A DNA stretch of 50,314 nt from contig JBBRMU010000008.1 in assembly GCA_038230655.1 (NCBI GenBank), positions 1 to 50,314 of the forward strand. The letters are read 5' to 3'. Both the position numbers and the translations under genes were made by a program. The stretch comes from JBBRMU01 sp038230655. GTDB lineage: Bacteria > Patescibacteriota > Microgenomatia > UBA1406 > GWC2-37-13. Positions 1-8,384 of the stretch are shown here, piece after piece (the first letter of the stretch is position 1; each line of letters starts with the position of its first letter). The notes beneath the pieces were generated by a model that worked only from the letters and a program-made list of their open reading frames with translations, made no database searches and was not told the origin of the DNA.

Positions 1-938
1 AAAACTGATGTCCCAGGAGTCAATAAAACTTTACCTGCTGAGTAACCACATTTAGCATTCACATCTGCGCCACTATCTGTCTGTGACCAACTTCCATCAT
101 CGTTATATTCAGCAACTTTTTCCCAGTTACCGCCATTGTTACCATCAGTCAAATCTCGGTATAATTGAAGATTGACAGATTTTCCATCTGTATTTGTCTT
201 TACAATAAACTTTACACCAATCCAGATATTTCTGGGCATAGTTCCATCTGAAGAAGCCCATTTTACTCTATGATTTTCTCCTGGCTTATTAATACTATAT
301 GCTCCTTCATGAATAACTTCTTTCTGGAAAACAGCTCTTCCGTCGTATAAAAGCCTTCCATAATATGTTCTCCCAAAACAAGGATCTTTAAGTGTGGCAT
401 CTTGATGTTCGCTTCTAGCTCCTATAACGATTCCTTGTGAACTTTTTTTCCCTGACTCATAGACTCTCATGCCATACACTGTAACTTCGACATTGTTCCA
501 TTTTTTTTCTTTTTTAACGTCATACACATACATCCTCGGCGAATCGCCTTTCATCGTAGCAACTCCACTACCATCAAGTGTAACTGTCCCATTTCCCCTC
601 ACGATGAATTCATTGTCAAAAGGATCTCGTTGGCTAGTTTGTAAAATACGAAAATTCCCAATGGACCAGTTATCAATCCAGATTCGGCCTCCTACCAGAG
701 TGGGATATAGCTCAGAGCTACTCTTATTATTGGACATACTAATGAGTGTCGGAAAAACTGTAAAAGTTGGTAAGGCAGAAGGCGTAACAGCCAGAGTAGA
801 TGAAGTTACTACGGGTGTTTCTATTATCAATTCTTTATAGTTATCAATGTTATTTTGAGAAAAGATGATTTTACTCATCGACATGATTACTAATGTAACT
901 ACTAAAATAACTGTAAATACTAGAATTAACTTCCACAT
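1..938 (-). CDS. Membrane-anchored secreted beta-sandwich protein (3' end beyond window)
   Basis: The reading frame starts with ATG at 938 and runs off the left edge after about 312 codons. Residues 2-21 form a hydrophobic anchor or uncleaved signal (starts MWKLILVFTVILVV), followed by a Ser/Thr/Pro-rich stretch with several TP pairs. From about residue 75 on the sequence is rich in beta-strand patterns with Trp and Gly, including GGRIWIDNW, IVIGARSEHQD and IWIGVKFIVKTNTDGK. This resembles concanavalin A-like jelly-roll domains of secreted carbohydrate-binding proteins and polysaccharide lyases; no catalytic motif is certain. The start lies only 2 nt after the stop of the lyase-deacetylase gene, so it should be the last visible gene of the polysaccharide operon. 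A role in binding or cutting the same polymer is inferred from that position. Confidence 0.72.
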   Translation of the reverse strand, partial: MWKLILVFTVILVVTLVIMSMSKIIFSQNNIDNYKELIIETPVVTSSTLAVTPSALPTFTVFPTLISMSNNKSSSELYPTLVGGRIWIDNWSIGNFRILQTSQRDPFDNEFIVRGNGTVTLDGSGVATMKGDSPRMYVYDVKKEKKWNNVEVTVYGMRVYESGKKSSQGIVIGARSEHQDATLKDPCFGRTYYGRLLYDGRAVFQKEVIHEGAYSINKPGENHRVKWASSDGTMPRNIWIGVKFIVKTNTDGKSVNLQLYRDLTDGNNGGNWEKVAEYNDDGSWSQTDSGADVNAKCGYSAGKVLLTPGTSV

Positions 939-940
939 AG

Positions 941-2755
941 TTAATTATACATTTTTTTGCCTTGATTAAATTTCTTCAAATCATTTAACCTATCCGACCA
1001 AAAATAATATGCTTTTTGGAATATAGATATACTATGAATATCTACATTTAGTTTCAATTGAGTAGGTTCTTTTTCAACATAATGGACAGTTTCCTGATGT
1101 ATATCATTTTCGATATCAAACTCGTTTAATGTAACTACATGAGTCTTTTTGTCTGATAAATATTTTATTAATTTCTTGAATTCCTCTATTTCAAACCCCG
1201 GTTTATCAGTATTAGAAGAGTGTATTCGGTGGAAAGTAATAAATAAGGGTTGATTATACAGTTGAGTATCATCAACTGCACTTTCAATATCTGATATTGG
1301 AACAAATTTTTTGATACCAGACGTTTCAGTACTATCTGCAGACATTGTAGTTACTCCAAAAGGATCACCGAATGGATAATTTTCTGGTTGATTTATTGTA
1401 GTTCGAGCAAAAATATAGTACTTACTTACTATACCTTTTATATCACTATTAGTCGAACCATGTGGGTAAATATACCAATTCGGAGTGGTATTTAATCCAT
1501 TTGATATCAAAAACTTTTCTCCATTGAATAAATCATCTTCAAACTCATCTAATTTTTTCTTATTAAAATAGGCATCTACTGCATCAACATGATGTTCGGA
1601 GTGGTTTAACAAACTCCATCCATAACTATCTTTAATATTTGTTAACTGTTTTAAAGACAAATAACCTCTTTCGTTATTTTTAACACGATCTGCAATTACA
1701 GCTATATTACCTTTAAAATTATATTTAGTCATTTCTTCAATCGCAGGAATAATAGATTCATACCCATCATCAAATATAAGTATCACTTCGCCTTCTTTTG
1801 GACTTTTCACCGTTCCCAAAGAAGATATTTCTAATTTAGGAACTTTACCATTTTTTCCTGCAAATCTAATTCGGATATTATCTATATTTGACCAACTGAA
1901 ACTGGATCCAGTAAGTTTCCAACCTCCGCTTTTATCTCTCTTAAGGCTTTTTCCTAAACTCATATTTAACCACGTTTGATCATATCCCTCTCGATAAGCA
2001 TTAGTAAGCCGCAAAGTCGCATAACTCTTCCAGTTTTGATTAGACAGAGAAATCTCCATGTCTTTTACATCTTGTCTACCAGTAACTTTTAACCTTAAAA
2101 AAAGATTCGATTGAGAAAGGTTAATATATGTAGGAAGAAATGTAAAAAATGAATTTCCATCGAGAGGAGGAGAAATCAGTAATGAGTTTTGGGTATTTCT
2201 CATAAAACCACCTTTGCCGCTTTTTTTTTGATCAATTTCCCAAAAATTTCGATTTAAGGTAAGTTTTTTATTTTCATTAATAGTAAATTGATTATGATCA
2301 TCAATCTTGATTTCGCCATTCCTACCATTTTTTTCAGAATAATTTACCTGGATTACTTGTTCTGAAGTATAGATATTAATTTTATTATTATTAATACTAT
2401 AGTTTAAGTGTTTATCATGTTTTCCTATTTCTATTAAAGTAATAAATGTTGAATTAGCGGACTTATTATTATACTCAATAGAATAACATGGTAGAATCTT
2501 GCCATATTTACGAGAACATAGTCCTTTAGGTGGATTTAGTTGATTTATAATCGTGTTTAATGTTATTTTTTCTGAATTTAGTTGAAATATATTCATAACT
2601 TCTTGATCTTTTGATTTAATCTTTTTTGAGACATGGACTATTCCACCTTCTACATTTATTTTAGCACCCGGAAAAAGATGAAATAACTGCTTATATAAGT
2701 GATTATCATTAGAACTTAATTTATCAATAATTAAGATATATTTTTTCCCGACCAT
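941..2755 (-). CDS. C-terminal part of split heparinase-like lyase plus polysaccharide deacetylase
   Basis: This 604-codon frame is the second half of a gene broken by a frameshift. Residues 1 to about 130 look like the C-terminal beta domain of heparinase II/III proteins (YILIIDKLSSND, then QLFHLFPGA). Residues about 180-310 form a second beta-rich, possibly carbohydrate-binding module. Residues about 320-560 are a polysaccharide deacetylase (NodB/CE4-like): metal-binding FDDGY at 328-332, HSEHH at 385-389, a later YPHG motif and FITFHRI near the end. The ATG at 2755 is probably not a true start, because the frame is open back to about 2782 and aligns with the end of the upstream fragment. 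Expected role: extracellular removal of acetyl groups from an N-acetylated polysaccharide, joined to a lyase. The next gene starts 2 nt downstream. Confidence 0.85.
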   Translation of the reverse strand: MVGKKYILIIDKLSSNDNHLYKQLFHLFPGAKINVEGGIVHVSKKIKSKDQEVMNIFQLNSEKITLNTIINQLNPPKGLCSRKYGKILPCYSIEYNNKSANSTFITLIEIGKHDKHLNYSINNNKINIYTSEQVIQVNYSEKNGRNGEIKIDDHNQFTINENKKLTLNRNFWEIDQKKSGKGGFMRNTQNSLLISPPLDGNSFFTFLPTYINLSQSNLFLRLKVTGRQDVKDMEISLSNQNWKSYATLRLTNAYREGYDQTWLNMSLGKSLKRDKSGGWKLTGSSFSWSNIDNIRIRFAGKNGKVPKLEISSLGTVKSPKEGEVILIFDDGYESIIPAIEEMTKYNFKGNIAVIADRVKNNERGYLSLKQLTNIKDSYGWSLLNHSEHHVDAVDAYFNKKKLDEFEDDLFNGEKFLISNGLNTTPNWYIYPHGSTNSDIKGIVSKYYIFARTTINQPENYPFGDPFGVTTMSADSTETSGIKKFVPISDIESAVDDTQLYNQPLFITFHRIHSSNTDKPGFEIEEFKKLIKYLSDKKTHVVTLNEFDIENDIHQETVHYVEKEPTQLKLNVDIHSISIFQKAYYFWSDRLNDLKKFNQGKKMYN

Positions 2756-2775
2756 TGTAATTGTTCTTTTATGGA

Positions 2776-4308
2776 CTACCCCTTATATAATTCATGTTCT
2801 GCCGACTGGGAAACGTAAGAATTAGTTTCAATATACTGCCCAATCTTAGCTGTTCCCTCTATTTGATCTTTATTATCAACCGTTACAGTATTATGAGAAG
2901 ATGTACCGTGAAAGTATTCTTTTAATTTATTCCTTTCGTATGTATATAAGCCAGCATCCGGAAGAAGATTAATATCTTCTCCATATAAACTAAATGATAG
3001 AGCATCGAAATCACTGTGAAGTGTCCTATATGGTCCAGCATCAAATATTAACTGTGTTTGGTCATCATAGTTTTTATTTTTTTCCCACCCAGAACGCATT
3101 AGTATTTCACCTGATTCTGGATAGACTATATTTAATTTTTTAGGAACATTGCCTTCTTGACCCTTTGTAAGGACATATTTAAACTCAGGAAATATTTCAG
3201 AAATTTCTTTATAAATTCCATTATAAAAAATCTTGCGATCTAAGGATGCACCTAGTAAAGGTATCCTTAGATCTGGTTGTAAAATATACTCTCCATAGGA
3301 GATCATTTGTTTCAGTCTAGTATTAAAAATGTCACTAATTTTAGAGTTATGATCTAAAGAAAATTTATATATTTCCCAGTATTTTTCAAGAGTATAAAAA
3401 TGATAGTATGGAGAATTCTCTATTAGAACTCCATCCTTATCTACAACATTTAGTAAGCCATCATTCATTCTTTCTTTCGCCAATTTTAACCAAACTGGGG
3501 AGTGTTTAAATTCGGGAAAGCTATTAGGAAGAAGATATAAAGCCGCTGCTTCATTTAAACCATGATTATATCCTTTATCATAATGATTAGGATCGGCTAG
3601 AAACTCTGCATGTTTTTCTAAAGCTTTCAATATTTTTTCATTGGTTTCATAACTCAACATATTATTTACTCGTAACTCCCACCAGAGTTTTACTAAAAAC
3701 ATTGTCCTGAAGGAAACGGCATGGTAGTCATCCCAAGAATGTGGTTTATCTACTCCTTTATCCAAAAAGCTATTTGCAATTTCCTCTGCTTTTCTTAAAT
3801 AAACTTTATTATTAGTTTTGTCAGTTGCGTAAAAAAGGTTTTTCATCGGCCTAAATCCGTAGTATAAAAATCTCCAGTATCTTTCATTAGCTGGATTTTC
3901 ATTCCAGGAAGTTGTATTTCCAAAGTCTACACTTCCATATCTTTCAATTGGAATTTTATTTTTCACCATCAAATTTGCATCTTTCAAATCACCTTCAGAT
4001 AGAAATCTATATAATTGCTCTTTACCTCCACTACTTATAGGATACGTATCAAATATTTTTCTGTAGACAGAGCTCGGAATATTTCTCCTACAAACTATTC
4101 CACCTTTAACATTTAGTGTTCCTAGACCATTTGGACACTTATACTCTCTTCTTTCTTTTGCTACTTTCTGTCTAAAAGTAAAGTCTTTAAACTTTTCGTA
4201 TTGATCCAGACTTGGTCTATAAAAATATTTTCCTGCGACAAAAGAACTCACAGAGAGTACTATTAGCATTCCTAAAGAATGAAGTAAATATCTCTTTATC
4301 TTCGCCAT
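2776..4308 (-). CDS. N-terminal part of split heparinase II/III-like lyase
   Basis: 510 codons. An N-terminal signal anchor (about residues 8-28) is followed by the alpha-helical domain of heparinase II/III-type lyases, with ENSPYYHFYTLE and GYNHGLNEAAALY matching conserved family patches. The start of the C-terminal domain follows: LHSDFDALSFSLYG, LLPDAGLYTY and HGTSSHNTVTVD. The family cleaves uronic-acid polysaccharides by beta-elimination, which fits the nucleotide-sugar dehydrogenase upstream. The frame stops abruptly at TAG (2776-2778), just after a CCCC run on the plus strand (2779-2782). One more G on the coding strand would join it to the next frame through about nine sensible residues (GVVHKRTIT). 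The start overlaps the synthase gene by 13 nt, indicating translational coupling. Full-length product about 1120 residues. Confidence 0.87.
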   Translation of the reverse strand: MAKIKRYLLHSLGMLIVLSVSSFVAGKYFYRPSLDQYEKFKDFTFRQKVAKERREYKCPNGLGTLNVKGGIVCRRNIPSSVYRKIFDTYPISSGGKEQLYRFLSEGDLKDANLMVKNKIPIERYGSVDFGNTTSWNENPANERYWRFLYYGFRPMKNLFYATDKTNNKVYLRKAEEIANSFLDKGVDKPHSWDDYHAVSFRTMFLVKLWWELRVNNMLSYETNEKILKALEKHAEFLADPNHYDKGYNHGLNEAAALYLLPNSFPEFKHSPVWLKLAKERMNDGLLNVVDKDGVLIENSPYYHFYTLEKYWEIYKFSLDHNSKISDIFNTRLKQMISYGEYILQPDLRIPLLGASLDRKIFYNGIYKEISEIFPEFKYVLTKGQEGNVPKKLNIVYPESGEILMRSGWEKNKNYDDQTQLIFDAGPYRTLHSDFDALSFSLYGEDINLLPDAGLYTYERNKLKEYFHGTSSHNTVTVDNKDQIEGTAKIGQYIETNSYVSQSAEHELYKG

Positions 4309-5645
4309 ATTTTTTGCTTAATCGTTAATGCGGAGTAGAATATCAACCAGGAAAAGATTGTAGTAGATAATAAACTCATAAACGGTCTGTACATCCATTT
4401 ATGACTATCGTTATTTTCTAATCTATAGGCTAAACCAAAAATAAATCCCACAAATATTATACCGGCTAAATATAGATAGCCTGATGTTAGATTTCCTCTT
4501 AATGGTAGATAGATTAAGTGTTTCAAAGCTATGAAAGGACCAAAACAAACAAAAACTATATGTAAATAATATGCTAATGAGACCAGCAAGGGTTTATGCC
4601 AATAGAACTTTCCCGTAAAGAAAATGTTTCTGATAAAACTTTTTTTCCACCTAATTTGCTGATGAATAACTTTTATAAATGTATTTGGTACATTAGTTAA
4701 TGCTCTCGCAGATTTACTATAAACAACTTTCCAATTTTTCAATGGATAATTCTTAGTTGTCATGAATAGTGATGACTTATATTTTTCTTTAAGCTTCTCT
4801 CCAATATAAATGCTTCCTAAAACAAAACCCGTTAAAGTCCTGTCTGTAGCAAATCTAAACTCCTGACCTAAAAACATGTCATTTTCCCAAGCAGGTATAA
4901 AGTTAAAAATTGACTCCTTCCGAAATGCAGCAAGAGGTCCCGAGACACACGAGACAGAGTTGTATACACTTTCAAAAGCTTTTCTTATTGAGAATTGTCC
5001 TTCATACCAGGAATCTTGAACTTTTGTTAAAAAATTCTCATCCCCATTTAATGCTCTACAATGGCCACTGACTGCACCAATAAGCGGGTCAAAGTTAAAG
5101 ATATCAACTAATTTTGAAACTGCCGTTTTTTCTACAACAGAATCGCTATCAGTAAAAACAAATATCTCACCTCTTGCTTTCAACATACCTTTTCCAAGAG
5201 CCCTTTTTTTGCCGATATTATTTTCCAGGTGAATGACACGGATTAATCTATTCTTCGCATACTCATTCAGTATTTTCTCTGTTCCATCAGTGCTTTTATC
5301 ATTAATAATGATGATCTCTTTATGTTTATAGTCTTGACTGATGAGTGAGTCAATGCACAGTTCAATTATTTTCTCTTCATCTCTCACTGCAACAATAATA
5401 CTTACAAAATAATTAATTTGTGGAGTAAGTCCTTTATTCCTTTTAGCTATTAGATATGGATCTTTATACTTAAAAACAGATATAAAAAAGGAGATTAAAA
5501 TCATTAAAGTAACTAGTATTCCATATAAATAAAGTGAAAGAATGCTCTGATTTAATGTAAATACAAATTTTCCGAGTAAGACTAAGAATAAGGAGATAAC
5601 AATAAAGTTGATAATAATTTTATGAATTTTTCCACGTTCTTGCAT
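4296..5645 (-). CDS. Processive family-2 glycosyltransferase (exopolysaccharide synthase)
   Basis: 449 residues. Two N-terminal membrane segments (about 10-30 and 38-58) precede a cytosolic GT2 domain, and three or more membrane segments follow at the C-terminus (about 350-447). Visible GT2 signatures are SIIVAVRDEE (82-91), INDKSTDG (114-121), the metal/UDP-binding DSDS (166-169), SGPLAAFRKES, the D of ATDRTLT (about 268) and QQIRW (329-333). The last motif marks processive synthases such as hyaluronan, chitin, PNAG and cellulose synthases. It should polymerise a UDP-sugar and extrude the chain through its own membrane channel. It sits 79 nt downstream of the UDP-sugar dehydrogenase and overlaps the lyase gene. 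The exact polymer cannot be read from the sequence. Confidence 0.9.
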   Translation of the reverse strand: MQERGKIHKIIINFIVISLFLVLLGKFVFTLNQSILSLYLYGILVTLMILISFFISVFKYKDPYLIAKRNKGLTPQINYFVSIIVAVRDEEKIIELCIDSLISQDYKHKEIIIINDKSTDGTEKILNEYAKNRLIRVIHLENNIGKKRALGKGMLKARGEIFVFTDSDSVVEKTAVSKLVDIFNFDPLIGAVSGHCRALNGDENFLTKVQDSWYEGQFSIRKAFESVYNSVSCVSGPLAAFRKESIFNFIPAWENDMFLGQEFRFATDRTLTGFVLGSIYIGEKLKEKYKSSLFMTTKNYPLKNWKVVYSKSARALTNVPNTFIKVIHQQIRWKKSFIRNIFFTGKFYWHKPLLVSLAYYLHIVFVCFGPFIALKHLIYLPLRGNLTSGYLYLAGIIFVGFIFGLAYRLENNDSHKWMYRPFMSLLSTTIFSWLIFYSALTIKQKIWRR

Positions 5646-5723
5646 ATATTTTCAACTTTCTTCTTTTATACTCATTCATACTGAGAAGGCCAGTATATTA
5701 TTAGAAGTACAAGCAATTTATTA

Positions 5724-7004
5724 TTATCTACCAATACCTTTATATACTATATTACTTTTAGAATAATCACTTTTATTTAGACAATTTTTCCCATCAATAA
5801 TTACCTTTATACCGCGCTTAGAGAAATCGTTGGCAGACATGCCAATAAATTCTCTATGGTTAGTAGCGATTACAACCGCATCAACACCTTTTAAACTATC
5901 ATCTAAAGAACTCTGCGTGGATTTTTTCAATAAATAAGGATCAAAAGTCACAACTTCAGCGCCATATTCTTCTAAGTGTTTAATAATTTCATATGAAGGA
6001 CTTTCTCTATCATCATCGATATTAGCTTTATATGTAAGACCTAATACTGCTACCTTGCTACCATTAATTGATTTTTTTACATCATTTAATCCTTTTACAA
6101 CCAACTGAGCAGTATGTTCTGGCATCGCACTATTAATTCTTCTTGCGAGAGAGAGAAAATCATGATGAAAACCTTTATTCTTCGCATACTCAATTAGGTA
6201 ATAAGGATCAACAGGTATACAGTGGCCTCCTACTCCGCAACTTGGATAGTGTGCCATGAATGCAAAAGGTTTAGTGGCTGCTCCATCTATAACATTTCGG
6301 ACATCTATTCCTAATTTATCGAAGGATAAAGCTAGTTCATTTACAAAAGCTATATTTATATCTCTAAAAGAGTTTTCAACAACTTTACAAGCTTCTGCCT
6401 CTTTCAATGAACCCATTTGCTTTATCTCAGAGGTTAAAATTGATTTGTAAAACTCTGTTGCTATTTCCAGTCCCTCTTTATCTAAGCTTCCGATTACACG
6501 ATTAATATTTTCAACATTCCATTTTGGATCTCCGGGATTAATCCTCTCTGGACAGTGAATTAAATGAAAGTCTCTGCCGCCTTTTAAACCAGATTTTTTT
6601 TCTAGTAGTGGTAAGACTATGTCTTCACATACACCTGGATTGACTGTCGACTCTAAGATAATAGTTTGTCCAGCCTGTAAATTCTTTGCGATATTTGTAC
6701 TTGATGATATGACAGGTTCTAGATCTGGCATATGATTATCAAAAACCGGAGTTGGTACACAGATAATAATTATAGAGGCATCTCTTATAACATCAAAGTT
6801 TGTTGTTGCTAGAAGATTAGTTCTTTCTAAATTTGACTGTAACTTCTCATCTTTAATAGGAGAAATTCGTTTATTTATTAACTCTGCCTTTTGAGGATTC
6901 TTCACAATTCCGACTACATCATATCCCTTTTTAGCGGCTAAAATAGCCAATGGGAGCCCCACATAGCCAAGCCCCACGACCGCAATACTCTTACTTTTTA
7001 TCAT
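5724..7004 (-). CDS. UDP-N-acetylhexosamine / UDP-glucose-type 6-dehydrogenase
   Basis: 426 residues, normal for the family. The N-terminal Rossmann domain has VVGLGYVGLPLA (10-21), followed by the conserved ESTVNPGV, HCPERINPGD and NSFRDINIAFVNELA patches. The catalytic Cys lies in GVGGHCIPVDPYY, and VLGLTYKANIDDDRESP marks the C-terminal UDP-binding domain. The enzyme makes two NAD-dependent oxidations at C6 of a UDP-sugar to give a UDP-uronic acid. The PERINPGD and NSFRDINIAFVNE patches are most like the WecC/WbpA (UDP-ManNAc or UDP-GlcNAc) branch, but substrate choice is uncertain. As the first gene of the operon behind a good promoter, it probably supplies the uronate precursor for the synthase downstream. 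Confidence 0.93.
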   Translation of the reverse strand: MIKSKSIAVVGLGYVGLPLAILAAKKGYDVVGIVKNPQKAELINKRISPIKDEKLQSNLERTNLLATTNFDVIRDASIIIICVPTPVFDNHMPDLEPVISSSTNIAKNLQAGQTIILESTVNPGVCEDIVLPLLEKKSGLKGGRDFHLIHCPERINPGDPKWNVENINRVIGSLDKEGLEIATEFYKSILTSEIKQMGSLKEAEACKVVENSFRDINIAFVNELALSFDKLGIDVRNVIDGAATKPFAFMAHYPSCGVGGHCIPVDPYYLIEYAKNKGFHHDFLSLARRINSAMPEHTAQLVVKGLNDVKKSINGSKVAVLGLTYKANIDDDRESPSYEIIKHLEEYGAEVVTFDPYLLKKSTQSSLDDSLKGVDAVVIATNHREFIGMSANDFSKRGIKVIIDGKNCLNKSDYSKSNIVYKGIGR

Positions 7005-7032
7005 ACAATATTTAGTATTTTTTTAATGATTG

Positions 7033-7061
7033 AGTATATCATGAGGAGAACCGGATATCAA
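7033..7061 (-). promoter_or_regulatory. Promoter of the polysaccharide operon
   Basis: On the minus strand TTGATA (7056-7061) and TATACT (7033-7038) are separated by exactly 17 nt, a near-consensus housekeeping promoter. The -10 lies 28 nt upstream of the dehydrogenase ATG at 7004. No comparably strong promoter was seen between the later genes, so this one probably drives the whole operon. Confidence 0.75.
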
Positions 7062-7122
7062 TATTATTTACCTTATATTTTTTTGAAGAAGATATATACA
7101 CGAGGCTTAGGAGCAAAGTCGA

Positions 7123-7560
7123 CTATAGTCCTTGTATTTCACGTGTAAGACTCTGTGAATCGGTGGTATTGGGATCACCTGTATCAACTGAACTTATATC
7201 TTGCTCTTCGGATGAGAGAGTAGGTGTAGGAGCAGTAGTTACAATGGCCTTTGTTGGCTGTTGATAAGTTACAGGTGCATTTGCAGTCGTGGGAGTAGAT
7301 GAGTTTTTAATGCTCATAAAATAAAATCCAAGCCCTCCTGCGACCATTAATCCTACAAAAATAATTAACACCATTGGTAGAACTGCACTTTTATTTGAGG
7401 ACTGCGTTTGAGGAGTAGTAAAACTAGATCGAGACGGAGCCACCGGTGATGGGACAGAAACTGGTGGAGTCGCATTTAATTCTGGCACTACAATAGTTGG
7501 TGATGGTTGCACTGTCTGAGGTGGTTGTGGTGGTTGTGCTGTATTTTGATCTGGATTCAT
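7123..7560 (-). CDS. Pro/Thr-rich single-pass membrane protein
   Basis: 145 residues. A Pro/Gln-rich cytosolic N-terminus (about 1-60) precedes one membrane segment (about 63-82, PMVLIIFVGLMVAGGLGFYF) and a Thr/Pro-rich external tail. No enzymatic motif is visible. The gene follows the coiled-coil protein gene by 3 nt on the same strand, so both are probably one transcript. A function in the cell envelope is only suggested by topology. Confidence 0.7.
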   Translation of the reverse strand: MNPDQNTAQPPQPPQTVQPSPTIVVPELNATPPVSVPSPVAPSRSSFTTPQTQSSNKSAVLPMVLIIFVGLMVAGGLGFYFMSIKNSSTPTTANAPVTYQQPTKAIVTTAPTPTLSSEEQDISSVDTGDPNTTDSQSLTREIQGL

Positions 7561-7563
7561 AGC

Positions 7564-8316
7564 TTATGGTGTTGAATTATCAACTTTATTTTCCTGTGTA
7601 GGAGATATTTTTGTAAACTTGAGTTTCATCACTTCTTTTGCAGCATCAAGTACTAATAACTTTGCTTCTTTAACCTTTACATGAGTTTCTTCTAAATCTT
7701 TTTGAAGTTGAGTATGAGCCGCCTCTACATCTGTTCTTAGGCTAGCTTCAACAGTAATCGAAGGAGTATATTCTTTACCTGCCTGTAATGTCACAGCCGA
7801 GTTTGTAGTAGCTATTGCAGTTTCAGCTTTCGATATTGCATCACTGGCCGCTGTCGTATCCTGTCCACCTTTTTTTGCAATACTCACTTTTTCAGTGAAC
7901 TTATTTAAAATACTACTCAGTTTTGTTAGAGCTTCTAACATCTTTTTAGTACGGTTTTTATTCATCTCAGCCAGATGATTATTAACTTTTAGTAGAAGGA
8001 GCTTCTTCTTATTATCTCGAATCCCTTCTAACTTTGTTTGGAAATCCGCCTTCTTGAGCTTATACTCCTGAATTAAATCATCCCTTTTTTGCATTAAATC
8101 CTGTCTCATCTGTATTGTATTTTCTCTACCTTTCATCATTCCTGTTGTAACTGTTATTTTCCTAACTGGGAGAGGTGGAGTTTTTAGTCCACTTTTATGT
8201 TCAAATGAAGTTATAGAGGGTTCAACCGATGGATTAGTAGTAGAATCCTCATTAACAGCAAATGTAAATCCAGGGAATACTAAAAGTAATAGAAATAATA
8301 GCAAATATTTTTTCAT
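7564..8316 (-). CDS. Exported coiled-coil protein
   Basis: With the start at ATG 8316 the protein has 250 residues and begins with a classic signal peptide (MKKYLLLFLLLLVFPGFTFA). A longer frame from 8355 is possible, but a TTGACA-17-TAAGCT promoter occupies exactly that extra segment, so 8316 is preferred. The mature protein is rich in Lys/Glu/Gln. About residues 65-130 (RQDLMQKRDDLIQEYKLKK onward) and the last 60 residues are predicted long helices. Similar-looking exported helical proteins are common hypotheticals in candidate-phylum genomes; no function is known to me. It is followed after 3 nt by the Pro/Thr-rich membrane protein. Confidence 0.75.
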   Translation of the reverse strand: MKKYLLLFLLLLVFPGFTFAVNEDSTTNPSVEPSITSFEHKSGLKTPPLPVRKITVTTGMMKGRENTIQMRQDLMQKRDDLIQEYKLKKADFQTKLEGIRDNKKKLLLLKVNNHLAEMNKNRTKKMLEALTKLSSILNKFTEKVSIAKKGGQDTTAASDAISKAETAIATTNSAVTLQAGKEYTPSITVEASLRTDVEAAHTQLQKDLEETHVKVKEAKLLVLDAAKEVMKLKFTKISPTQENKVDNSTP

Positions 8317-8326
8317 GTCTATGTTT

Positions 8327-8355
8327 AGCTTAGATAAATCTAAGACTTTTGTCAA
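8327..8355 (-). promoter_or_regulatory. Promoter giving a near-leaderless mRNA
   Basis: Minus-strand TTGACA (8350-8355), a 17-nt spacer and TAAGCT (8327-8332). The -10 ends 10 nt before the ATG at 8316, so the transcript should start about 3-4 nt before the start codon. It also settles the start choice of the coiled-coil protein. Confidence 0.7.
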
Positions 8356-8384
8356 TGGTGAAATAGAAACTCAGATAAAAACTT

